Below, piece by piece: positions 1 through 8,496 of a DNA stretch of 26,581 nucleotides. The notes beneath the pieces are model-generated. The model worked only from the letters and a program-made list of their open reading frames with translations. It ran no database searches and was not told the origin of the DNA. The translations under genes were made by a program, and so were the position numbers. The DNA is taken from NCBI GenBank assembly GCA_011772595.1, contig WVZH01000343.1, forward strand, positions 42,619 through 69,199, in the 5' to 3' direction. Source of the stretch: Anaerolineales bacterium. Lineage in GTDB: Bacteria > Chloroflexota > Anaerolineae > Anaerolineales > E44-bin32. The first letter of the stretch is position 1, and every line of letters begins with the position of its first letter.

Positions 1-975
1 GAGCAATCCCCCACCTGCCGCCATGACCAGCGGCCCGAAAAGGCCGTCGAGTGTGCGAGCTGGGGATGGCGGTACTGGCTGTGGGGCAGGTGGGAGATGC
101 GGGTCTGTGAACTGAATCGGCGGATCACTTTCGACGGCAGAATCTGCTGAAGGAACTGAACGTTGAGGTACTGGGCTTTCAGCTTGATAGACTTGACTGA
201 GAACCTCGGCGATCCAGACTTTGGAAGGAATGATCGGCGGGATGACCGCCAGCAAAGCTCCAACCTTGCGCAGGTCCTTCTCCGTCCCCTGGCAATCGGC
301 GCAAGATGCAACGTGCGCCTTAACCGCCTTGCGCTCATCTGCACCAAGCTCATCGTCCCGGTAGGCGGAGATCAAATCCCCAAGTTCAACGCACCGCGCT
401 GGCCCCTCTACCAACAGCAATCGCCCAACATGAACTTCCTGGAAGCGTAATCGCGCCCGGTGCACTAGCTGTCGCACATTGTCATACGACCGCTGCAAGG
501 TATGGGAGATTTCCTCATACGAGAATTGGTTGAATTCACGCAGAATCAGGACCTGACGATAAAGTGCCGGAATGCTATCCAGCGTTTTCCATACCGCTTC
601 CCGTACTTCCCTCCGGCGCACCTTGTCCTCAGCCGGACGATGCTCCGTAGGCGACTTGCCGAATTCGTCGAATTCGTCGACATGCACCAGACGTTTCTCC
701 CGTTCCAGGAGATTAAGAGACAGGTTCCCGGCGATGCGGTAGATCCAGGACTTGAAGTCGTAAGGTGGGCCCAACCTATCGAGGTGCAAGTGCGCACGGA
801 TGAAGGCGTCCTGGGTGATGTCCTCAGCCGCCCCTCGGTCTCCAAGCATGCGATAGACATAGTTCAACACCGGTTGATGATGGCGTTGGAAGAGCTCGGT
901 GAAGGCCTCTTGGTCACCCGCCTGCGCTCGTCGAACCAGGTTGATGCTATCCCCAGCCGGGTCCCGCTCGGTCAT
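1..975 (-). CDS. ECF sigma factor with fused zinc-finger (zf-HC2-like) domain, partial (C-terminus beyond window)
   Basis: The reverse strand is open from ATG at 975 to the left edge (325 codons seen, no stop). Residues about 20-90 are sigma region 2 (RRAQAGDQEAF, then DITQDAFIR and DFKSWIYRIAGN). Residues about 120-182 are region 4 (LDSIPALYRQVLILRE, FSYEEIS, DNVRQLVHRAR). They are followed by a zinc anti-sigma signature: C195, then H221-x3-C225-x2-C228. A proline-rich linker leads to a hydrophobic stretch (residues 311-325) cut by the window edge, possibly a membrane anchor. The start is supported by GAGGG at 981-985. The family recruits RNA polymerase to stress or envelope promoters, and zinc anti-sigma domains normally hold the sigma factor inactive; here both functions sit in one chain (inference). 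A TGTCACAAA promoter motif lies just upstream, matching three nearby lipoprotein genes, so autoregulation is likely. The exact ECF group is not assigned. Confidence 0.9.
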   Translation of the reverse strand, partial: MTERDPAGDSINLVRRAQAGDQEAFTELFQRHHQPVLNYVYRMLGDRGAAEDITQDAFIRAHLHLDRLGPPYDFKSWIYRIAGNLSLNLLEREKRLVHVDEFDEFGKSPTEHRPAEDKVRRREVREAVWKTLDSIPALYRQVLILREFNQFSYEEISHTLQRSYDNVRQLVHRARLRFQEVHVGRLLLVEGPARCVELGDLISAYRDDELGADERKAVKAHVASCADCQGTEKDLRKVGALLAVIPPIIPSKVWIAEVLSQVYQAESPVPQRSVPSADSAVESDPPIQFTDPHLPPAPQPVPPSPARTLDGLFGPLVMAAGGGLL

Positions 976-996
976 ATGTGACCCTCTTTCATTCTT

Positions 997-1025
997 TAAA
1001 CAAACCTAAAGACTGGTTTGTGACA
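997..1025 (-). promoter_or_regulatory. Candidate ECF promoter of the sigma gene
   Basis: On the minus strand TGTCACAAACC begins at 1025 and a GTTTAAAG block begins at 1001. The -35-like block equals that upstream of the three lipoprotein genes (see 4499-4526, 5116-5142, 8497-8524). This is the weakest -10 match of the four (GTTT instead of GTTA), and the leader to the ATG at 975 would be only about 15-20 nt. Autoregulated ECF genes usually carry such a site. Confidence 0.6.
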
Positions 1026-1383
1026 GTGTCTTCGAACTAATAACACGATTGAGAATGCCATCGCTCATCAACGACGTTCACGATGATAAGAAAGGAATCA
1101 TCAGGCTCACACGTCATCCAATAAGCTGCGATCCAAACGTGCAATCTGTTCTCACAATTGAGTTTTCCCAAGAACTCTCTCTCTCACCTTGCTTCATATT
1201 GCGCATGACTCTTCTTTTGTATAAGGAAAGATCGTAGCGGATCGATCCACGTATCAGCTGAAGCTTACCCTCCTCCCGCCGATGATGGCATTAAGTTTCG
1301 TAATCCTTGCCTATTATCCTGCCAACCTACGAGAGAACCCTGACACCATGGACGCGGCTGAGGAGAAAGGTAGAAGGACAAAC
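1026..1383. other. Intergenic stretch without a recognised gene
   Basis: This lies between the sigma gene promoter and the 3' end of the first DUF3592 gene. The short reading frames here have no ribosome binding site and no recognisable composition or motif. I see no convincing terminator hairpin, tRNA or repeat. Confidence 0.5.
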
Positions 1384-1845
1384 TCAGGCGTTCAAGACCA
1401 TGAGGATTACCAATGCAACTCCAATTAATCCCAATCCAATAACGAAATCGATATATATTCTAGAACTACGACCCGTTTCCAGGAAGGACTGAGAAGGATC
1501 CTGGGGATCGTAGTAGACCCTGACGGATCGACCTTCGGGATAGCGGTGAACGTAGGGCAGGGCCTTCGATGGAGTGGTAAAGAACTTCGATCCGATAAAG
1601 ATCTGATCGGATTCAAATTCTTGCCCACGATAGGAGAACGTGTAGCGCACAAGCGGCTGGTAGTTAATAGCATCCCCAATGAAATCCTGCTTTACGCGGG
1701 ACTCTACTACCATGCCCAACGTAGAAGCCCATGCCCTCGTTCGGGCTGCCAGCCGCAAGCGACTGATCCCCTGCACGATCAACAATACCCCTGCTAAACC
1801 AAAAATGGCAAATGCACCATAGGCCAGAATCAACCCAAAATCCAT
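1384..1845 (-). CDS. DUF3592-type membrane protein (copy 2 of a tandem pair)
   Basis: This 153-residue protein has an N-terminal membrane helix (residues about 5-27) and a C-terminal one (about 130-151). They flank a soluble domain with the DUF3592 look: VRYTFSYRGQEFESDQIF, then RYPEGRSVRVYYDPQDPSQS. Function is unknown in the family; a small beta-rich domain held between two helices at the membrane is expected. GGAGGTGAG stands directly before the ATG, supporting the start. It is clearly paralogous to the gene immediately upstream (1946-2413), with near-identical central segments (LPYV-RYPEG, YNPQDP/YDPQDP), so it arose by tandem duplication. No ECF-type motif lies before it; the roughly 100-bp gap suggests co-transcription with its paralogue. 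Confidence 0.85.
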   Translation of the reverse strand: MDFGLILAYGAFAIFGLAGVLLIVQGISRLRLAARTRAWASTLGMVVESRVKQDFIGDAINYQPLVRYTFSYRGQEFESDQIFIGSKFFTTPSKALPYVHRYPEGRSVRVYYDPQDPSQSFLETGRSSRIYIDFVIGLGLIGVALVILMVLNA

Positions 1846-1945
1846 TGCTCACCTCCAATGTTACGCCATGCCTGTCATCATCCTTGCCTGCGAGAGTACT
1901 CAGCTCGGCGTGAACACAAACGAAGAGACGATTAGAAAGGTATGT

Positions 1946-2413
1946 CTACGATCTCAAAAACAGGAAGAAGATGAATACTGCAACTCCGATCAAGACCACT
2001 CCGGAAACGAGAACAACATATATTCTTGAACTATGACCCGTTTCCAGGACGGATTGATAAGGATCTTGCGGATTGTAATAGACAGTGACGGATTGCCCTT
2101 CGGGATAGCGTTGAACGTAGGGCAAGGCCTTCGAAGGTCTGGAAAACTGCTTCGCTCCGAGAAAGATCTGATCAGATTCGAATTCTTGCCCACGATAGGA
2201 AAACGTGTAACGCACAAGCGGCTGGTACTCTGTACTATCACCCGCACTAAACCTCTTATGTACGCGGGACTCTTTGACTATCCCCAACGTGGAAGGCCAC
2301 GCTCTCGTTTGGCCGGCCAACTGAAAGAGTCGGATCCCTTGGATGATCGAGTAAAGCCCCCACAAGCTAAAAAGGACACATAAACCGAAGGTCAAAATCC
2401 TTCCAATATCCAT
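1946..2413 (-). CDS. DUF3592-type membrane protein (copy 1 of a tandem pair)
   Basis: This is a 155-residue paralogue of the downstream gene. Membrane helices lie at residues about 5-27 and 132-153, and the central DUF3592-like domain includes QPLVRYTFSYRGQEFESDQI and RYPEGQSVTVYYNPQDPYQS. The start is backed by GGAGGCGAG five bases ahead of the ATG. It lies 118 bp downstream of the lipoprotein gene 2532-4307 on the same strand and could be read from that gene's promoter, as no separate promoter is obvious. Function is unknown for the family; the membrane location is predicted. Confidence 0.85.
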   Translation of the reverse strand: MDIGRILTFGLCVLFSLWGLYSIIQGIRLFQLAGQTRAWPSTLGIVKESRVHKRFSAGDSTEYQPLVRYTFSYRGQEFESDQIFLGAKQFSRPSKALPYVQRYPEGQSVTVYYNPQDPYQSVLETGHSSRIYVVLVSGVVLIGVAVFIFFLFLRS

Positions 2414-2531
2414 TGCTCGCCTCCATCACTTCGAATGGTTGAATGACTTCTTTCAACTTGGCAAACTTTATAGCTTACCGGATGCCCGGAGGTTCCGGGA
2501 AGCCGGCTTCTCCTTCATGCCAATAAAAACA

Positions 2532-3060
2532 TCAATACAGACATCCCACTTCCTGTACCGACGGGTGCCCTGAGGCCCCGGCACTGTTGAAGGCCTCCAC
2601 GCTGTAGGTATAGGGGCCGCTGCCCGGCGGGTTGTCTGTGTACTTGGTGGCGTTCTTCCCCAACGTGGCGATCAACTGCGCCTCCCGATACACCCTGTAT
2701 CCGTCCTCGTTCCCGGCGTTATCCTTCCACCCCAGGGTCACGGAGTAGGCTGTGTCCGTGCACACCCGCCCGGTGATGGCCAGCTTGGTCGGCGCCGCGG
2801 GCGGTTGCAGCCGCTCGACCTCAATCGTCACCCGGGCTTCTTGCTCCCCACCGGGCGACGTCGCCAGCAGCTTGTAGGATGTGGTTTTCTGCGGGCATAC
2901 CTGGCGCGCGTCGAGGGATTTCACTTGCTGGCCCTCGAGGGACACCTCGTTGGCATTTTCGACCTGCCAGCGCAGGGTGGTGCACTCGCCGACCTTAACG
3001 GCGTAGCTGTCGGCGTTGAAGTTGATCGAGAGCGCCGCAAGGGCCGTCGGGGTGACCGTG
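2532..3060 (-). repeat. Duplicated Ig-like/FN3 cassette, copy A
   Basis: The 3' part of the beta-helix lipoprotein gene matches the 3' part of the gene at 6854-8332 at DNA level, in the same orientation and about 4.3 kb apart. Blocks such as the region around 2594-2627 are base-identical. Similarity continues past the stop codon (2493-2531 against 6815-6853, sharing GGAAGCCGG and ATCAATACAG), so the duplicated unit was larger than the coding part. Similarity fades in the TP-rich linker. Confidence 0.85.
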
Positions 3061-4307
3061 GGCGTGGGGGTTGGGGTGGGAGTGTCCTCCGGTGTTGCGG
3101 CGAGGATGGGCTCTGAGACGGTCTCGAAATCGGCCTCATAGGCGCCGATGTCGCAGGCGTCGCCGAAAGGCCGGCTCACGCCGCGTTGGTCGGTCGCAGG
3201 ACAGTCGTCACTAGCCGCATCGATGGCCGGACTGCCGGGGAGCAGGGCGTGGGTAAACGTCGGGCCACCATTGTCAAGTAGGTGGCCGATGCCAGGATCC
3301 CTGGTAGGGAAATGAATCAGATCCGCGAGTCCTTCTTCATAGCCGCAGTTGAAGTCGTCGAAGAAATTATGACCACCTGATGCATACACACCCCCCCCAA
3401 CACAATCTCGAGCAACGTCATTGATGACGATGGTGTTTTCGAAGCTCGTCAAACCATCTGAACTTTGGTTTATAGCCGGAAGAACATTGTCAAAAACAGT
3501 CGAGCTCATGAACGTTATATCTCCCGCATTAAAGAATACGCCTTGGGGGACACCTTCGACGCCTGTGTTGCCGCTGACGGTTACATTCTCGAGCGATACC
3601 GTCGCCCCAATCCAGTTTGTGACTGCAGCTCCACCCGGGCTGTCTCCAAGACGATTCCAACTCAAGGTGGACCTTATCAGACGTGTGTTGCCATCATTGA
3701 AAATCGCGCCACCGATGTTTTCCCTGAGCGTGGTTTCTATAACTTCCAGATTGGCTCCTGTGGCAACGCTTACCCCTCCACCATCGTTTCGCTCCACCAC
3801 CGAAGTAACAAGCCTGACGGTCGTTCCCCTGTCCAGCTTCAAGCCAGCCCCAGATCCAAATTGGATGGTGACGCCGCTCATCTCAACACGGGTCCCTTCA
3901 CCAAGGACGTGGAACACACTATCGTGAAGTTCGCCAGAGACATATGCGTTCTCACCTGTGATGATGAGATCGTCTGTAATGTCGAGGTCACCCGTTTGCG
4001 CTCCATTCTCACCAGTACCCGTTCTTGTCAAAGCATAGCTGCCAAGGGGTAGCGCGATGGTTTGCTCTCCCTCACACTCATTGGCCATAAAAACTGCATC
4101 CCGCAGCGAGCAATCCCTTTCGTTGCAGATGCCGTCGAGGGTGTCCTCGGGCTTCGTCACCAACAATGCTGGCACCTCACAAAGCTCCAAATAACCCTCT
4201 GCAGCTGGGCCAGCAATGGCTTCGATCAGACCGCATCCTTGTAGAGCCGCCGACAACATCGCTGCGCTCAGGAAGCTGAGGATCCTAAATAAACGTCTGT
4301 CTATCAT
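2532..4307 (-). CDS. Secreted lipoprotein: parallel beta-helix plus Ig-like/FN3 C-terminal cassette
   Basis: The protein has 591 residues. A lipoprotein signal ends in LQGC (Cys25), so the mature protein should be lipid-anchored outside the membrane. CSLRDAVFMAN (from about residue 66) is the usual opening of bacterial right-handed beta-helix proteins. Helical-repeat segments run to about 320, then LLDNGGPTFTHALLPGSPAI and CDIGAYE mark the typical choice-of-anchor-Q end. A TP-repeat linker (about 403-420) leads to an Ig-like domain (ECTTLRWQVENA) and an FN3-like domain (GYRVYREAQLIATLGKNATKY), ending GCLY. This tail is nearly the same as that of the lipoprotein at 6854-8332. The role is probably surface binding or polysaccharide interaction; no catalytic residues are evident. 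An ECF-type promoter lies about 190 nt upstream. Confidence 0.88.
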   Translation of the reverse strand: MIDRRLFRILSFLSAAMLSAALQGCGLIEAIAGPAAEGYLELCEVPALLVTKPEDTLDGICNERDCSLRDAVFMANECEGEQTIALPLGSYALTRTGTGENGAQTGDLDITDDLIITGENAYVSGELHDSVFHVLGEGTRVEMSGVTIQFGSGAGLKLDRGTTVRLVTSVVERNDGGGVSVATGANLEVIETTLRENIGGAIFNDGNTRLIRSTLSWNRLGDSPGGAAVTNWIGATVSLENVTVSGNTGVEGVPQGVFFNAGDITFMSSTVFDNVLPAINQSSDGLTSFENTIVINDVARDCVGGGVYASGGHNFFDDFNCGYEEGLADLIHFPTRDPGIGHLLDNGGPTFTHALLPGSPAIDAASDDCPATDQRGVSRPFGDACDIGAYEADFETVSEPILAATPEDTPTPTPTPTVTPTALAALSINFNADSYAVKVGECTTLRWQVENANEVSLEGQQVKSLDARQVCPQKTTSYKLLATSPGGEQEARVTIEVERLQPPAAPTKLAITGRVCTDTAYSVTLGWKDNAGNEDGYRVYREAQLIATLGKNATKYTDNPPGSGPYTYSVEAFNSAGASGHPSVQEVGCLY

Positions 4308-4498
4308 TTTCCTATTTCCTTATTTGATCTTTCCGTCGGCAAGGTGTGCTGTCTGGTGCTTCCAACTCGCCATTGCGTCCTGGTTTACTCCATCTCTTAA
4401 CCAAGAAGCTACCGAATTTAAGTGCCTAGCTTTCCTCTCCAACGGAAACCGATCGTCTACTCCCAATTCACGTACGCTTGGGCTTCAATCTATGCCCC

Positions 4499-4526
4499 TA
4501 ACAACCAGGGGGCTTGTTTTGTGACA
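4499..4526 (-). promoter_or_regulatory. Candidate ECF promoter of the beta-helix lipoprotein gene
   Basis: The minus strand reads TGTCACAAAACAAG from 4526 and GTTA at 4502-4499, with 24 bases from the first T to the G of GTTA. It is identical in arrangement to the 8524 site. The predicted start of transcription near 4492 leaves a leader of about 185 nt before the ATG at 4307. Confidence 0.65.
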
Positions 4527-5115
4527 CTTCATCGGCGGTTTCTTTGAGGATGAGCCTCTCGTCAGCGAATATGGCAAGCTGTTTAATTTAGGAAGAGGTT
4601 TGCACTTCCTCGGCGAGGAAATGATCCCGCGAGGGAAAATATCGAATCGTGAAAGGCGGATCAACCATGAAGGGTGGCTTGACGATGCGAATAGCGTAAC
4701 GAGGAAGTAGCGAGTTGGAGGCACTCATATTAGGCCCAGGTATCGTTCACGGAACTGTGTTCCCAGTGCCTTCATTTTTTGGAGTGAGGGTATAAAAACC
4801 CACGCCTGCATCCTTTGAGCGCAAGAAACGCAGGCGCCACTATAGGCATCTCCTTCTATGGTACTGTAGCACCAACGGATGCCTGAGTTTATCATTTTTA
4901 AAACACTGGTGTCAATCAGAATACACCTCAGAAATAGTGTTGTCCTCCGGCAATCAACTCCAACTTGCAATGACAGTATTTGAATTTATCCCCGATTTGG
5001 GAGGGCGTAGTATCGACTGACACCAAGACGTCGGGGGGTTCCTGTCCTTGTGTATACGACAGCTCTTGGTGGATTCCACAACCACGAGGGATTGAAACTT
5101 GTCATGCTGGTGAGT

Positions 5116-5142
5116 TGTCACAAACTTGAGCGAAGGCGGTTA
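5116..5142 (+). promoter_or_regulatory. Candidate ECF promoter of the 5191 lipoprotein gene
   Basis: The plus strand reads TGTCACAAACTTGAG from 5116 and GTTACAGAGT from 5139. The latter ten bases also occur at the same relative place before the 6854-8332 gene (minus strand, 8500-8491). The distance to the ATG at 5191 gives a leader of about 40 nt. Confidence 0.7.
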
Positions 5143-5190
5143 CAGAGTCAAACGAAATCGCCAAAAAGCGTTTTCAGGAGGAGGTCTTCA

Positions 5191-6621
5191 ATGAATAACA
5201 ATCGCATCACTCGCCCAATCTTCGGCTTGGTCATTCTGGTCCTATCTGCGTTAGCGTGCAATTTGCCAGGGACGAACGCCAACCCCGAATTCGAAGTGGC
5301 TGCTACCGAAACCATGCAAGCGCTGGAGACAATCATCGCAGGGACGCTTCAACCAAAGGTAGCCGACGATCATATCCAGATGATCGAGGAACCTGCCCCC
5401 GAACAGCAAGGGTCAGCAGGTCTTGAGGCTCATGTAATCGCCAGTCCAGAAGCCACCGTTACACCTACCATAACACCCACCATCGTCCATCATGCCCGAC
5501 CTTCAAGCCCGGGCGCGGTGCAGAACTGGATCAGCGACCGATCTACAAGACCCCTCGCCAGTGAGCGTCGCGCCATTGCAGATAATTTCGCTTGGAACCT
5601 ATTGGAACGTCCGTATACGGGTGAGGTCATGGACTACCTGGAGCACCTCGACATCACCAGGGCTGAACTCAGCATGAACGCACCTTGGGTGTATATCACC
5701 ATCCACCTCGAAGGGCCCCCTCCAGACGGATCCCAGGCTAGCTACGCCGTCGAAATCGACCTCGACATCGACGGTCGCGGCGATTGGCTCATCACCGGCA
5801 TCGTCCCGCCGTCTTCTAATTGGACGACCGATGGAGTGCAAGCCTGGCGAGACACCGACAACGACGTCGGTGGCCTGACGCCAATTCACACCGACGCACC
5901 GCACCCGAGCCGTAACGGCTACGATGATCTCGTCTTTGACCAGGGCCTGGGTGTAGACCCAGATGCCGCATGGATACGACGAGCACCTTCCTCGAGTGAC
6001 CGGGTACAGTTAGCGTTCAAACACACACTGATCGGTTCGGATGGCGAGTTCATGTGGGGTGCTTGGGCAGACGAATGGATCAAGGAACCCGCCTGGCTCG
6101 ACTACAACGATCACTTCTCTCAGGAGGAGGCCGGATCGCCGGCCACGGAGAGCAGCCAGTACCCGATCAAGGCGCTCGCCGAGGTGGACAACACTTGCCG
6201 TTGGGGGTACGGCTTCACACCGACCGGCGCTGAGCCCGGTGTATGCTTCGTCCCGCCGACGCCTACGCCAACCGTGCAAACACCACCGGGCAAGATCGTA
6301 GTCCTGGTGTTCAAAGACCTTAATATGAACGGTGTGGTTGATGATGGCGGCGAAGATGGAACAGGAATCGGGGGTGCGCGGGTCCGAATTGGACGTGGCA
6401 GATGCCCCTCCACCGGCCATGCATCCACGAGCACGTATTCAAACGGCCTGGTCTACTTCACGGATCTACCAGCTGGGCGTTATTGTGTGAGCGTAGACAC
6501 AGGCACACTTCCGTCTCAACCCTATGGTTGGCACGCGACGACCCCGGTTCAAGCCACAGTCAACTTGGATCCGGGTGAGACTCTTGGTATTCCGTTCGGT
6601 TTCTTGGAGATCGTCGGCTAG
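5191..6621 (+). CDS. Secreted lipoprotein with C-terminal SdrD-B/Cna-B-like domain
   Basis: The protein has 476 residues from ATG 5191, chosen because AGGAGGAGG precedes it by seven bases and a lipoprotein signal follows (VILVLSALAC, Cys23); an upstream in-frame ATG at 5050 lacks both. A TP-type linker is followed by a beta-rich middle region with many Asp/Asn turns (EIDLDIDGRGDWLITG, DTDNDVGG), common in Chloroflexota exported proteins of unknown function. A second TP linker leads to a C-terminal SdrD-B-like domain (VFKDLNMNGVVDDGGEDGTG, then YFTDLPAGRYCVSVD), a prealbumin-like fold used as a spacer or for adhesion. No catalytic motif is seen. It lies between, and opposite to, two lipoprotein genes that share its promoter motif. 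Confidence 0.87.
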   Translation: MNNNRITRPIFGLVILVLSALACNLPGTNANPEFEVAATETMQALETIIAGTLQPKVADDHIQMIEEPAPEQQGSAGLEAHVIASPEATVTPTITPTIVHHARPSSPGAVQNWISDRSTRPLASERRAIADNFAWNLLERPYTGEVMDYLEHLDITRAELSMNAPWVYITIHLEGPPPDGSQASYAVEIDLDIDGRGDWLITGIVPPSSNWTTDGVQAWRDTDNDVGGLTPIHTDAPHPSRNGYDDLVFDQGLGVDPDAAWIRRAPSSSDRVQLAFKHTLIGSDGEFMWGAWADEWIKEPAWLDYNDHFSQEEAGSPATESSQYPIKALAEVDNTCRWGYGFTPTGAEPGVCFVPPTPTPTVQTPPGKIVVLVFKDLNMNGVVDDGGEDGTGIGGARVRIGRGRCPSTGHASTSTYSNGLVYFTDLPAGRYCVSVDTGTLPSQPYGWHATTPVQATVNLDPGETLGIPFGFLEIVG

Positions 6622-6673
6622 ATCCATCCACGGAGTTCATTCGATCACAAGGAGTTTGGGCAACATCAAAACG

Positions 6674-6704
6674 CCAGGGGCAACGATCCGTACGTTGCCC
6701 CTGG
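6674..6704 (+). terminator. Terminator-like hairpin after the 5191-6621 gene
   Basis: Perfect 12-bp arms CCAGGGGCAACG and CGTTGCCCCTGG enclose a 7-nt loop, 52 bases after the stop codon. A short T-rich stretch (GTTTCGATTT) follows. The symmetry means it could also stop transcription arriving from the other side. Confidence 0.75.
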
Positions 6705-6853
6705 GTTTCGATTTCAGTGGAAACAACTACCCTCCTAGACTGCCAGCGCGAAGATGCACCTCCACTTTTGAACTCCTCCACCTCTTAAGTGTGGGGGCCG
6801 CCGCCCGGATAAAACTTCCCGGAAGCCGGTTTCTCCTCATGCCCGCCGCTGCA

Positions 6854-7385
6854 TCAATACAGACAACCTCCCTCCTGCACCGACGGGCGCTCAGAAGCCC
6901 CGGCCGTATTGAAGGCCTCCACGCTGTAGGTATAGGGGCCGCTGCCCGGCGGGTCGTCCGTGTAGCTAGTGGCGTTCTTCCCCAACGTGGCGAGGAGTTG
7001 CCCATCTCGGAACACCCTGTAACCGTCTTCGTTCGCAACGTCCACCCAGCCCATGGTCACCTGGTACTCCTGGGCGTTGCAAACCTGGTTCGTGATGGCG
7101 AGCTGGCCCGGCGCGGCGGGCGGCTGCAGGGGCTCGACCTCGATCGTCACCCGGGCTTCACCCTCCTCGCCGACGGACGTCGCCACGAGCGTGTACGTGG
7201 TCGTGCTTGGCGGGCATACCTGGCGCGCGTCGAGGGATTTCACCTCTTGGCCCTCTAGGGATACGCCGATGGCGTTTTCGACCTGCCAGCGCAAGGTGGT
7301 GCACTCGCCCGCTTTAATGGCGTAGCTGTCAGCGTTGAAGTTGATCGCCAGCGGCGCCAGCACCATCGGGGTGACCGGAGGCGTG
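6854..7385 (-). repeat. Duplicated Ig-like/FN3 cassette, copy B
   Basis: This is the partner of 2532-3060, in the same orientation. Base-identical blocks include the stretch around 6914-6949, and the match extends into the 3' flank. Either recent duplication or gene conversion would keep the copies alike while the N-terminal halves of the two genes are unrelated. Confidence 0.85.
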
Positions 7386-8332
7386 GGTGGAAGTGACGTC
7401 GCTTCCGGCGTGTCGTCTGGCGTCATCGCTCCCTCACCGCCCCCGCCGCAGTCCATCGGGCAGCTCGTGAAGTCCTCCGTCGCAAGATCGCATATGTCAT
7501 CCCCGCAAGTGCTGCTGACGACGGCCTCTGAAGCCGTGCCGAGACCACAACTACGCCGCTCGAGGTTACATCCGATGTAAATATCTACAACGAGGTTCCT
7601 CGGCGGACCCGATGTCTCTTCAGCACCGCAGTAGATGCCCGGATCGATCCCGAATAAGGGCCTGGCGTACAACGGCGTCCCTGGGTAGGGAATCTCATTG
7701 AACGCCATGGTGCAATCTCCGGGAAGTAAATCAGCCCGCATGTCAAAGCGCCCAAACTCTCGGGTTTCGAGGTGGATGGCTTCGGAACTCATGTTGCAGA
7801 TTCTTTCAACTTGGGTACAAGGGGACAGTGTTAGCTGGAAAGGCCTGTGCCCGGCGCGAGCCCCGAAGCAAATACCATCGAAAACAGCCGATAATACCCC
7901 TTCTTCCTCATGGAGCACGTTGACATTTGCGGTCTTGATCGTTGGATCGCTGAGGCAGCCGCGCTCGTCGCAGACGATCGCCTCCAGCCTGAAGTTCAAG
8001 TCGTCCGGTGGTGTGACCACACGGGATCCGCTGACCTCGCTCCCGCTCACGGCGGGGGCGATCAGGTTAACGGGTGAGCTGATGAGGCTAGTAACAATCG
8101 AACAGGCTGAACCCCTGCCGCACCCATCGTGGACAGGCACGTCCCAGGAAACGGTCACCGATTCACCCGGACAGATGATCGGAGGCACGACCTCAAAGCC
8201 TGTCTCCGCCACCGCCTCGGCCGCCAACCCGGATCTGTCAAGTTCGCAGCCACCTATGGCCACCGCCGCCAACAGTAGCAATATGGCCACTTTGCCAATG
8301 GAACTTCCGTTTGCATTCAGACATCGAGTCAT
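6854..8332 (-). CDS. Secreted lipoprotein with the shared Ig-like/FN3 cassette
   Basis: The protein has 492 residues. A lipoprotein signal ends in AIGGC (Cys29) and GGGAGG precedes the ATG. The N-terminal region starts with an Ig-like segment (PPIICPGESVTVSWDVPVHD) and is cysteine-rich. A motif of the CGDDxC...E...CPxDC type (CGDDICDLATEDFTSCPMDC) resembles short calcium-binding or disulfide motifs of exported proteins. A P/T linker leads to the Ig-like domain (ECTTLRWQVENAIGVSLEGQ) and FN3 domain (GYRVFRDGQLLATLGKNATS), ending GCLY, nearly identical to the tail of the 2532-4307 protein. The different N-terminal halves on one shared tail suggest that the tail is a surface-attachment or binding module. 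The ECF-type promoter lies about 165 nt upstream. Confidence 0.87.
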   Translation of the reverse strand: MTRCLNANGSSIGKVAILLLLAAVAIGGCELDRSGLAAEAVAETGFEVVPPIICPGESVTVSWDVPVHDGCGRGSACSIVTSLISSPVNLIAPAVSGSEVSGSRVVTPPDDLNFRLEAIVCDERGCLSDPTIKTANVNVLHEEEGVLSAVFDGICFGARAGHRPFQLTLSPCTQVERICNMSSEAIHLETREFGRFDMRADLLPGDCTMAFNEIPYPGTPLYARPLFGIDPGIYCGAEETSGPPRNLVVDIYIGCNLERRSCGLGTASEAVVSSTCGDDICDLATEDFTSCPMDCGGGGEGAMTPDDTPEATSLPPTPPVTPMVLAPLAINFNADSYAIKAGECTTLRWQVENAIGVSLEGQEVKSLDARQVCPPSTTTYTLVATSVGEEGEARVTIEVEPLQPPAAPGQLAITNQVCNAQEYQVTMGWVDVANEDGYRVFRDGQLLATLGKNATSYTDDPPGSGPYTYSVEAFNTAGASERPSVQEGGCLY

Positions 8333-8496
8333 TCGGACCTCCCTTCTACCCTCGTATCTATGTCAATAAATCGCTTCCAGTCATCAGGAAAAGTGACCGC
8401 TATTCTCCTGATCTCCTCCGTCTAAGTCCACGTTTTCCATTCGGATGTCCGCAGGCCTCGATGGCATCCGTATGAATGTACGATTTCTATACTCTG

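Larger units (their letters stand above)
4308..5190. other. Divergent intergenic region between two lipoprotein genes
   Basis: This 880-bp region separates the minus-strand gene 2532-4307 from the plus-strand gene 5191-6621 and holds an outward-facing ECF-type promoter near each end. The middle (about 4530-5110) contains two minus-strand frames of about 80 codons (4485-4724 and 4725-4970). They have no clear ribosome site or family resemblance, and I do not call them genes. A weak inverted repeat (CGCCTGC 4803-4809 with GCAGGCG 4830-4836) is the only other structure seen. Confidence 0.5.

Noticed and set aside
502..981. 159-codon plus-strand frame
   Set aside because: It is the antisense shadow of the sigma factor gene, whose reverse-strand translation has clear sigma regions and a ribosome site.
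4485..4970. Two minus-strand reading frames of about 80 codons between the lipoprotein genes
   Set aside because: No ribosome site, odd composition, no family resemblance, and the first spans the ECF-type promoter; more likely chance.
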